Position numbers and translations under genes: made by a program. The notes under the pieces were generated by a model. It worked only from the letters and a program-made list of their open reading frames with translations, was not told the origin of the DNA and made no database searches. A DNA stretch of 64,000 bases from the NCBI GenBank assembly GCA_963969395.1, contig OZ017796.1:5954501-6018500 (forward strand), written 5' to 3'. Shown here piece after piece: positions 12,300-22,428 of this stretch (position 1 is its first letter; every line of letters begins with the position of its first letter). This DNA comes from Pseudoscleropodium purum. Lineage: Eukaryota; Streptophyta; Bryopsida; Hypnales; Brachytheciaceae.

Positions 12300-13260
12300 T
12301 TGTTTTGAAACATAGAAGCATCTGCATACATGTAGCCATTGCTCTTAAGAAATTGGTGTGGAAGTAGTTCATATTGGGTCTGTGAGGAGACGCATTTAGG
12401 TTTTCAATGTTGTAATCACAAGTGTCACAACTGCTTTTCTCATTTCCACCAAGAGAAATGCAATCTTCGGTCATGCAACCCTATATACATGTTGCTATTT
12501 TGAAGTTGGTATGTCTTGAATTCATGTTGGGTGTATGAGGAAAGGTGGTGTCTTTGTATTGTTGTAATCGCGAAGTATGCTTCCAATTATTGTTTGGAGA
12601 AAATTGTAGTCTTCGGTCATGCAACTCCATGTAGATGTTGCTCTTAAGAAATTGGTATGAACGGAATTTATGATGAGTCCATGAGAGCGCAGTGTATTTT
12701 GCATTGTTGTAATTGGAGTATGCTTCATATTTTCTACGGAGGAAATTTTAGTCCTTCGTCATGCAACTCTATGTAGATGCCGCTCTTATGAAATTGATAT
12801 AGGAAGAATTCATTTTTAGTGTATGAAGAACGTAGTGTCTTTTGCGTTGTTGCAATTGCAAAATTCCCTTTTCAATTATTGTACGGAGAATATTGTAGTT
12901 TTTGGTCATGCAACCCCCTATAGATATTCCTCTTAAGAAATTAGTATTCAGATTTTATGTTGGGTCCATGAGGAAGCGTGGTGTATTTTGCATTGTTGTA
13001 AGCGCGAAGTACACTTCGTATTTTTTGTAGATCACATTGTAGTCTTCGATCATGCAACCCCATGTGGATGTCGCTCCAACAAAATCAGTATGAAAGGAAT
13101 TCATGTTAGGAAGTGCGGTGTTCATTGTATTGTTCCAATTGCAAAATACGCTTCCTCATATTTTCTCAACCGGAAAAGAGTCTTTGGTCATGTAGCCCCA
13201 TGTAGATGTTGTTGAAGCAAAATTTGTGTGAAAAGAACCCATGTTAGGTCCATCTGGAAG
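12300..13260. repeat. Second tandem array, about 7 units of ~143 bp (right arm)
   Basis: This is the mirror copy of the array at 3330-4290, with the same landmarks on the opposite strand (TTGTAGTCTTCGGTCATGCAA, TCTTAAGAAATTGGTATG). Copy number appears equal in the two arms, unlike the palindrome array. Confidence 0.75.
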
Positions 13261-13319
13261 TGCATTGTGTTTTTGAATGTTATAATCGCGAGGTATACTG
13301 TTTTGTATTAGTTATAATC

Positions 13320-14880
13320 AACTGTCGTGAAAAATATGCAAAGTTATCATTGAGTCAACGATAACTTTAGTAGAATTCAAAGGTGCGTTCATTTTACAAT
13401 AATCAACTGTTGTGAACTATATCCAAAGTTATCATTGAGTCAACGATAATTTTTGGTAGAATTCAAAGGTGCGTTCATTTCACAATAATCCATTGTCAAA
13501 AAATATATGCAAAGTTATCATTGAGTCAACGATAATTTTTGGTAGAATTCAAAGGTGCGTTCATTTCACAATAATCCATTGTCAAAAAATATATGCAAAG
13601 TTATCATTGAGTCAACGATAACTTTTGGTAGAATCCAAAGGTGCGTTCATTTCACAATAATCCATTGTCAAAAAATATATGCAAAGTTATCATTGAGTCA
13701 ACGATAACTTTTGGTAGAATCCAAAGGTGCGTTCATTTCACAATAATCCATTGTCAAAAAATATATGCAAAGTTATCGTTGAGTCAACGATAACTTTTGG
13801 TAGAATCCAAAGGTGCGTTCATTTCACAATAATCCATTGTCAAAAAATATATGCAAAGTTATCATTGAGTCAACGATAACTTTTGGTAGAATCCAAAGGT
13901 GCGTTCATTTCACAATAATCCATTGTCAAGAAATATATGCAAAGTTATCGTTGAGTCAACGATAACTTTTGGTAGAATCCAAAGGTGCGTTCATTTTACA
14001 ATAGTCAACTGTTGTGAACTATATCCAAAGTTATCATTGAGTCAACGATAACTTTTGGTAGAATCCAAAGGTGCGTTCATTTCACAATAATCCATTGTCA
14101 AAAAATATATGCAAAGTTATCATTGAGTCAACGATAACTTTTGGTAGATTCCAGAGGTGCGTTCATTTCACAATAATCCATTGTCAAAAAATATATGCAA
14201 AGTTATCGTTGAGTCAACGATAACTTTTGGTAGAATCCAAAGGTGCGTTCATTTTACAATAGTCAACTGTTGTGAACTATATCCAAAGTTATCATTGAGT
14301 CAACGATAACTTTTGGTAGATTCCAGAGGTGCGTTCATTTCACAATAATCCATTGTCAAAAAATATATGCAAAGTTATCGTTGAGTCAACGATAACTTTT
14401 ATTCAAATCCGAAGATGCGTTCATTTCACAATAATCAACTTTTGTGAAATATATGCCAAGTTATCGTTGAGTCAATGATAACTTTTATTCAAATCCGAGG
14501 TTGCATTCGTTTCACAATAATCCATTGTCAAGAAATATATGCAAAGTTATCGTTGAATCAACAACAACTTTTATTCAAATCCGAAGATGCATTCATTTCA
14601 CAATAATCAACTTTTGTGAAATATATGCCAAGTTATCGTTGAGTCAATGATAACTTTTATTCAAATCCGAGGTTGCATTCGTTTCACAATAATCAACTAT
14701 CGAGAAATATATGCAAAGTTATCGTTGAGTCAATGATAACTTTTGGTAGAATCCAAAGGTGCGTTCATTTCACAATAATCAACTTTTGTGAAATATATGC
14801 CAAGTTATCGTTGAGTCAATGATGACTTTTACTCAAATCTGAGGGTGTGTTCATTTCACAATAATCAATTGTAATTGCTA
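13320..14880. repeat. Palindrome array, about 18 units of ~85 bp
   Basis: About 18 units, spaced 84-89 bp, each carry GTTATCRTTGAGTCAACGATAAC or a one- or two-base variant. Neighbouring units are often identical over their whole length, a sign of recent unequal exchange or slippage. Two linker types alternate in the outer part (ATAATCCATTGTCAAAAAAT and ATAATCAACTTTTGTGAAAT). The array lies about 450 bp upstream of the first visible exon of the DUF7869 gene. Confidence 0.9.
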
Positions 14881-15043
14881 GCCTAAAATATATAAATGAT
14901 CACTTTGTATGTTATTTTCTATCATCAAAGTTATCGTCAACTCACCGATAACTAAACAATTCTAGAAATTTAGAATATGAACCTCAATATATTGATGTGA
15001 TATAGAGTTGATCATATTAGAAGACTGTTTACGAAGCATTTAG

Positions 15044-15317
15044 AAAGTGCCAATGGCTTTTTTTACCTTAGACCTACTGCAAGCTTATAGTATTTATCAT
15101 TGACTCAACGATAAACTATTCAAAATCAGATTACATTACTTTTGACATTAGATGAAAGTTGACACGATACATTTTTAAATTCTTTAGAGTCAGTCCATTT
15201 ATATCTTATCTATTCTTACTTTTCATCAAGTTGATGATACATTTCTAATACTCTAGCATCATCAGTTGTTTAAGGGATGTGTATTTAAATTAATATTTTG
15301 GGTACTTTTTCTTGCAG
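15044..15317. promoter_or_regulatory. Leader or intron ahead of the DUF7869 gene, with one palindrome copy
   Basis: The sequence is AT-rich and contains one more copy of the motif (TTTATCATTGACTCAACGATAAA, about 15095-15117). It ends in a pyrimidine-rich tract and AG (CTTTTTCTTGCAG) at 15317, a likely splice acceptor. The upstream exon was not identified. Confidence 0.5.
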
Positions 15318-18149
15318 AACATTTCATACACCTGAAGAGTTTACAACTTCTGTATCTACACTACCTGAAGGAGTTTTTCAGTGTGATGGAATTCCTCGAG
15401 CAAAATGGAATACGATGCCAGTCACTATCAGAAACAATGCTGGGGATGATGTCGCAAATGCAATTTGTTATAATGTGGATCCCGAGCTCATCATCGATAC
15501 AAATGGAGAGCCTTTGGGTGATGATCAAGTGGCCATTCAAATTGCAGAGTCTTTATGTGAAGAGGAAGTTCCGTCCTCTTGGATGTGTCAATGCGATCTT
15601 GGCACATTAAACAAGTATTTCTGAATGGTGCCAGTTTGTATGACCATGACGAAACGTACATTTACAATACAGCTGTGTCTACCGCGAACAGAAGAGTTCG
15701 TAAAGGACTTTGACGGTATGAAAGCATGCGTGAAAGGCTTGAGCCTAATCTTCCTCCAAAAAAGGAATCCCTCCTCACAATGCAGTCTATTGTTGAAGTA
15801 TCAACTATAACATGTTGTGTGAAAAATTGCTTACAGCCTTTCTCACGTGGACAAATTCAAGCCATCCGGCACCAACTTCATGTGAATGACGGAGTATATG
15901 CCCGCAAGAAGTGTCTTCTTGAGGTACATCGGCAAATCCACAAAGACAATGACGGCAAGGATTGTATCACCTTGAAAGGAAGGGAAGTGTGTCCTCTAGC
16001 TTGGTACACCATCCACGGTATATCAAAAGCAACTTTCTATAGGTACAAGGAAATGGCTAGAGCTAGGAAGCAAGCAGAGGGGCACGGGAATTCGGGGTCC
16101 AAGAAACCCCGTACACATACCTTGCAAACAACTGCCACGCTTCGGACATTGCTTGTGTCGAATGCAGACAAAATGCCACATAAAACTAGGACAATGGAGT
16201 CTGGAGAAAAAGTGACCGCAATGGTTTTGCCATCACCATTTCGTTGGCGTGACCAATTGCCAATCCTCAATGAGGCCAATGCAATGTTGAATTTACAGCC
16301 AATATCATCTAGTGGCTTGAGCAACATTCAGTGTGCTTCTTTTCCAGAGTATGCACCAAAGGCTCGAGGAGATACTTTTGCGCGTTGTGGCTTGTGTGAT
16401 CGATACAAGCAACTCAGATGTGCATGCACTCCATTTTTGGTTGCACAAGAAAAGTGGTCTACACTTTTAAATATTCACCTTGTAGGCCAAAGGGCACATA
16501 GAGAATTGTACTATGCAAATCGTTATATATCTGAAAAATACCCTGACAAAATGCTCACTATCATTCATGACAAAATGGATCACTCCAAGACGGCTTCGCC
16601 ACACTTCTCTCACAAGACCAAGTCGATAGATCCTTTTATGAAGATGCCCATTGCTGTGACGGGTATGATAGCACATGGTCATGGTGATGTCCGATATGCA
16701 CACTATGGCCTCAACATATTTCCAACAGACTCAAACCATACTGTTGGATCCATTGCAAAATTATTGCGTGATTTAGAAACACCTCCAAAGAATTCTTTCC
16801 GCAATTTATTTTCAGTAGAAGAAGGGCAATCCTTGTTAACAAAGGCGCTTTTGAGTGGTTCAGAAGCTTGCTTGGATTCACTACTTCCCCCTTTTGATGA
16901 ATCACTTTTGGCTCATCCTCTTCCACCAATATTAACTTTGCAGCTTGATAATTGCTCTGGAGACAACAAGAACCGATGGGTTTTTGCCTATTGCTCTTTG
17001 CTAGTGTACAAAGGCATTTTCAAGGAGGTATACATAAATTTCTTTATTGTTGGGCATACTCACGAAGACATCGATGCTCTTTTTGGTCGATGGAGCACAA
17101 AGTTGAAAATGAATGACTACCTAACACTTCCGAAGTTGATGAAATCATTTATGAATTGTGAATCACACCCCGTAATTCCTCATCTTATAGAGGAGGTTCC
17201 GAACTTCAAGACATTTGTGCATGGATATTTGGGCACAGGTGGAAATTTTTTAGAAGGTCATTCTTTTTCCCAACAGTTCAAGTTTTCTATGAATTTTGAT
17301 GGATGGCCCATAATGGAGTATAAGGACCTTTGCACTGACAAGGACTGGTTGCCGGAAAATGGCAAAGGAATTCGATTGTGGAATGAGACTAAAGATGGGC
17401 GTCCTAACGTACCCAATGGTAGTCCACTACCTCTAAAACCGGAGCAGATTAAAGCCTTTGTTGAGGTAAAGAAAGGATTAAATGGTTACATTGCTTATTG
17501 GAACCAAATGGCCAATGACGATGCCTCTGGAGAATTTAGACGAAAAAACGATCCCATCAAGAAGTATTGGGTAGGTGTTAGAGCTGCATTTGATGCACCT
17601 CTACAAGTGCGAGAGAGGCTATTAGATGCTTTTTGGCCTACTTCTAGAGTCACTCATGACGACATTGACCGAAGGCAAAGAGATGGCACAATGAATGAAG
17701 AAGAAGCAGAGGATCACCCTTTTGTTGGACATAGGCGTGATCATCCTCCACCTTCATTTCGTATTGTATGTGATACGCATGTAGGTTCATTTGTTGTAGT
17801 GCGCCCTGCAGATGGTGACCCAAAGCCATTTTGGCTTGCAAGGACGATTACAAAGCCGAATCCAGATCCATCGCACATAAAACAAATCCAAATTCAGTAT
17901 TAGACACCAGCTTCGGATCGAAACATTGACATGGAGACTTATGGTGGGTGGGACACAAATGGAGGGATTCAATGGCGTGAAGACACAATAATATCTCCAA
18001 CATGGTCGAATACAGATTGTATTATGACAGCATGGAAGCCTAGTTTTAGAAACGGAACAGCAAACCCGCGAGCATCAATTTCGAAAAAGCAAATTGAGAT
18101 CATCAAAGCATCATTGGCATCTTTTATGGTTGAAGAAGAGACTAGTTAG
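15318..18149 (+). pseudogene. DUF7869-type protein, candidate DDE transposase, with a frame break and two in-frame stops
   Basis: The first part (15318-15600) is read in one frame. After a 1-bp-type frame change near 15600 all the rest is in a single frame to 18149, interrupted by a TGA at 15711-15713 and a TAG at 17901-17903. The longest uninterrupted part starts at the ATG at 15726 (725 codons). Order of parts: Cys-rich segment with CCVKNC; a helix-turn-helix-like GISKATFYRYKEMARARK; a second Cys cluster, CGLCDRYKQLRCAC; then the conserved block with IHDKMDHSKTASPHF, LQLDNCSGDNKNRWVFA and FFIVGHTHEDIDALFGRWS. That block is the hallmark of DUF7869 (family knowledge). The regularly placed acidic residues fit an RNase H-like DDE fold, which is inference. 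It is transcribed outward from the inverted repeat, divergent from the left gene. Confidence 0.8.
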
Positions 18150-18754
18150 AATCTTCAATCCACGGATGAAGAATTCGTACTTAAATAAGTGAAGTGTTGT
18201 TTATATAGTTGTAAATATTATTTTTAGTTTTTGCATATTTTGAGCTCTACACATGGATATATGAATGTATTAAGTTTGTTATGATACAAAAGCAATCTAG
18301 CACCGGATGACTACTGATTTCTATCAATGAAGTCATTTTTCTTATTATGATGTTTTTGAATTCTCTGCAAATGTATTGCACAATCATAAGGGATAGAAAT
18401 AATTATGTTTCTTTTTATTACAATATGGAATAAAGAGTCTTTAGACCCTAAATCTAAACACATGCAAGTCTCAATTTAATGGATTGTCTCACTTTACTGT
18501 CTTATTAATTGCAGTATTTCTATATTCATAATAAAATTTTGCAAAATTTAAATGTTCAATAAGCACTTGCCACTTTCCAAAACAATAAGTAAATGATTAC
18601 ACATGGAAATTGACATTTGAAAGTCTCAATATTCCCCTAATGTCTCAATTTAAGTAGAGCTTTTTCTACTACAATTTCAAGTTGTATGAAAATGAGACCT
18701 CACTTTGTCTCAAATTAACGAATATGGCCTTCTATCCACAAATCGGGCAACTTG
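18150..18754. other. AT-rich intergenic stretch
   Basis: I see no gene, RNA gene or clear element end here. Several loose copies of GTCTCAATTTAA-like sequence occur but do not form a regular array. Confidence 0.5.
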
Positions 18755-20383
18755 CTAATCCTTTCCCTGTCCAGAAATTAGAGTATATGCAGGGAAGTCA
18801 TGAATATCCCACATCAACATGCCTCGCATATTGAAATGACAATTGGACCCTATTGGTTTTGACATGTCCACTATTGGAACCCCTATCCAAAGCTTCTTCA
18901 ATTCATGTACAAGTGGTTGTAAATAAATGTCAATATTCTCTTCAGTAGGAGATTTTGGACCCAGAATTATCATAGTGAGAGAAATAAAAAAACATTTTGT
19001 CAAGAGATATGGAAGAAGATTGTACAAAACCATCGTAACTGGCTACATGGAATGCTTTGATGATTGCATGCCATGCAGATTCACTCCATCCAATGACAAA
19101 CCCATTATGAGGTTCCTTACATCTCTATTGAAGTTAGGAAAATTTTCTTCAATGAAGCGCCATTGCTCATTGTCCACTACAGACCTCATTTTTCCATCTT
19201 CTGAGTGATTCTCTGAGTGCCATGTTATGTGCTTTGAGAGCTCTGGACATCTAAACATCCTCCTCAACCTTTTAATCAAGGAAAAGTATCTTAGCACTCG
19301 CAATGGAACCATTTTAGATTCGTCTACATACCTGGATTTTTGACATTCCAGGCAATTGTTCAAGCTTGCTTTATCCTTCCAATAAAGTGTTTTTCCATAA
19401 TCACAACAATGAATGACATCATGAGATAGGCCTAGCTTAATCAACATAGACTTCATCTCATAGGAGTTCTTGGGGCAAGTTTTGTCTGCAGGTAGTATAT
19501 CATGCTCCAAAAAAGTTAGGATCTCATCTAGACAATGATTACTCACTGAGAAAAGAGTGGTCAATGACATTAGTATTATGTTGAATTGCAACCTATTGCT
19601 TCTCGAACCATGAAATAGAGGCTCCGCTGCTTCATGAAGAATTTCCTCCATCACATTTGTCTGGTCAACTTCTTCTTCCTCTGAGGATAGGTCATCAAAA
19701 TCAAGAGGCACATCTTGGTCCTCCACCAAGTGCTAGTGAATTTCATCTGCATTGGCAAAGAAATTGAGGGCCATGTCTTCTAAATTCACCTCTCTATTTG
19801 GTGAGACCTGCTCAAAATTATTAAAGTCTACTACATCAAAGTATTCCTCTTCTTCATGCACTTGTTCTATTGCAGATGCACACTCTGGAACTTGCTCTTG
19901 ACGTGCTGCATTTCCTTGCAAGAAAAACAAGAATGTTGTTATATATAAATGATTCCACTATACTTCAAAAAAATTGAAAAGCACTTCCTAGAAGTCAATG
20001 GATACGGAAAACAACTTTGTTTTCTCTTCTTCTCCTTAAGGCCTTTTGTTGAAAGACAAAAATGTAGTGCACACATTCTCTACTGCTACAAGTAAATTGT
20101 TCTCTTTTTTCTTGAAGACATTTATAACCATGACATGAGTACCAACAATTTCTCTACTTACAAGAAGTGGTTCTTGCAACTTTTCATCTTGTCCATACTT
20201 ACAGTGGTGTGTTGCCACTACTTCCAACGATTGCATCTTGAAACCATGACATTTCTGACATGCACAATAAAACACTATGATGCCTAGTCTAACAACCACT
20301 ACCCTCTCTATGTGGTACGCTTGTGCTAGTCGGTTTGGCCTCATTTTTTTCCAACCTACAATAGTAATATACTTCCTCCTCAA
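18755..20383 (-). pseudogene. CACTA (En/Spm) Tnp2 transposase remnant
   Basis: From 19930 down to 18755 the minus strand reads in one frame as a Tnp2-family transposase. It has LGLSHDVIHCCDYGKTLYWKD followed by CLECQKSRY, VPLRVLRYFSLIKRLRRMF, LSLDGVNLHGMQSSKHS, ILGPKSPTEENIDIYLQPL and MLMWDIHDFPAYTLISG in the expected order. In-frame stops at 19733-19735 and just after KHSM (about 19040) break it; each is one base from Gln or Trp. The segment 20383-20036, with MRPNRLAQAYHI and CACQKC, looks like the N-terminal transposase-associated domain, probably a separate exon. The reading stops where the zinc-binding part after the HDFPAY motif is expected, so the copy is 3'-truncated. I found no convincing CACTA terminal repeats. 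Confidence 0.85.
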
Positions 20384-21105
20384 AGAATCCTATTGGTTGC
20401 ATGCTCATGAATTAGATTAAAGTTCCTACATTCTTTGCAAGGAATAGAAGAAAAAACAATAGAGAGGTATCCAAGTAAATGTTATGTATGGAAACAAATT
20501 AACAAAACAAATAAAAGAAAAGCTCATTTTGCTCATTCCTCTACTATGTTTTCCTTCCTTTAATTGGTTGATGTGAAGTTGTGCATTGAATACATGATTT
20601 ACTAGGGCTATTGCATTATATGAATTACTTCAATTGTCTTCCTCATATATTTTTTTTTATAAACCATTATATGAATCTTAATTGTCAACATGTGAGAATG
20701 CTCATGAAATGTGAGGGCATTGGATTTGGAAGGTCCCTAACCTATTTCTCGTTCTCTGGTGACGTTTCCTTAGTTCAAGTACTCTCCAAGTGTAATTCTC
20801 TTTCTGCAAGACTACAAAATAAAATTGTATTACTTCTATAATGCCTCCCCCACAACTACATGGTAGTCTTCTCTAAAGCAAAAAAAGTGAGTTGCCATTA
20901 GCATATTAGACATAAAAAGAACTTCTATTGAACCAAACATAGAATGTAAATTACAGAATGCTTGTGAGCTTCTATTCTCTTCTTAGTTCCATGTACTGGA
21001 CTCTACGACCTCCACATGCTGAAGGTAAGAAGTAACACTTGATTTTCCTATAGTCACCCCACTATACAAGAGGTACAACATGCACTTCACGAAATTGACA
21101 CTGAA
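20384..21105. other. Stretch without a supported gene
   Basis: This AT-rich sequence upstream of the Tnp2 remnant may be noncoding CACTA sequence. I see no gene in it. Confidence 0.4.
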
Positions 21106-21110
21106 ATCAT

Positions 21111-22423
21111 TGTCGCAGCACAGGGCAGGTAAATTTCCCATTATACTCACAAAAATCGCTCTAGAGTATAACTAAGTGACTCTAAAGATCGAACCCACGA
21201 GATCCTGTGAAGTATCTAGCTCTATTAAGCAGTTAAGCTAAGTCAGTATCCCAATCTTACTTTCCGGTCCTAGATCTAGAACCAGAAATACCACCACACC
21301 GGATAACTATAGACCGGATTTCCCCTTCTTTCGGTCCTACTAACTATCCGGTCTGTGCAAATATCCAAATCCTAGGATCTTACAACTTCCGGTCCTGGAA
21401 ATCCGTCCTGACCAATCTGGTCCGGATGGTCATCATGTATCCGTAATCCTATCTGGTTTGGTTTTGCCTCTGTTTCACCATCAGAGGGGTCGCCACTTAC
21501 ATTTGAGAGTGGTAGGCCCACCACTCCTTCCGTGACTTATAGTGGCTGAAGACCCACTGTCCTACTTCCTAAACTCCTAAGCTAATCTGGATCCGGTTTG
21601 GTCCTTCACAACAACCCAGATAGCAATCCGGGTTGTAGGTCACACAAAGACCCCACACTCGACCCTCTCATACTACAACGACCTTGATGCTACTTCCGAT
21701 CCGTGCGAAGACAAGTAGTTACAAGTGCACCCGTCCGTTCCAACATCAACTAAAGTTCTTCCGTTTACCCATACAGGTGGTGAGACCTCATAGGAGATCG
21801 GATACTCGACCGGATTTCCCACCCGGGAGTTCTAGCGCAGCTAAGGAATCCCTCCCTACCCGTCTAGCTTAACAACGGCTTTCTCACCCGGAACCTAGAA
21901 CTCTAGAAGTGCTAAGGAACTAAGTTCACTCCCAACTCTTGTATACCTACTCACATGCATATAGAATTGGAAAAGAAAACACCAAGGGGAGAAATCACTC
22001 ACAAACCGGCTCACACCATCCTAACTCCACATCATACAACCATGTCGCGCTGGAGAGAGACACACAATGAGGAGAAGAGGAAGGCACAAGAGATTTGCAA
22101 AATGAAGACTCCCAGTTCCCATCGCAGGAACCGATTTATATACAAAGGGTAAAAACCCTAAAAGTACAAAGCGGAGCGGAAAACCCGTGGGGGTCCGCCG
22201 CCACCCTAATTCAACTTCCAGTCTAACCTAATACTGTTGAGCTGGATTCCGATTCGGATCCGCTCCTACTCCTGATCGGATTAGATCTAAGAGGCCCACT
22301 ACTTCATGTTCTGTGCTAGTTTTGAGTTTTCCTTCTTCACCTAATCGGATCCGGTTCCCTAATGGCTAGTTTCCGTTCCTATTTTGGTGCATGCTAAGAA
22401 AATCAAAATTTTAAGCTACGACA
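21111..22423. mobile_element. Solo LTR with 5-bp target duplication
   Basis: The 1313-bp block is clearly richer in GC than its surroundings. It starts TGTCGCAGCAC and ends GCTACGACA, so the termini are the inverted TG...CA type of an LTR. It is flanked by a perfect 5-bp direct repeat ATCAT (21106-21110 and 22424-22428). No internal retroelement genes lie next to it, so it is a solo LTR left by recombination between two LTRs. A TATA-like TTTATATAC lies near 22135, suggesting plus-strand orientation. The short frames inside it are not genes. The family cannot be assigned from the LTR alone. Confidence 0.85.
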
Positions 22424-22428
22424 ATCAT

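Larger units (their letters stand above)
10000..15043. repeat. Right arm of the giant inverted repeat (5.04 kb)
   Basis: This is the reverse complement of 2321-6592 and is 772 bp longer. The extra length equals about nine 85-bp palindrome units, so the arms differ mainly in array copy number. Elsewhere they differ by scattered single bases. One is in the MITE end (TAAGG here, TATGG in the left arm); another turns the left gene's ATG into ACG at the corresponding place near 15030. Outside 15043 the similarity stops. Confidence 0.95.

Noticed and set aside
13320..14880. Regular palindromic repeats looked at as a CRISPR array
   Set aside because: The linkers between palindromes are themselves repeated, so there are no unique spacers, no cas genes are near, and the window is eukaryotic.
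2321..15043. The inverted repeat as LTRs of a retroelement or as a classic TIR transposon
   Set aside because: The arms are inverted, not direct, and no target duplication or terminal motif is found at 2320 or 15044.
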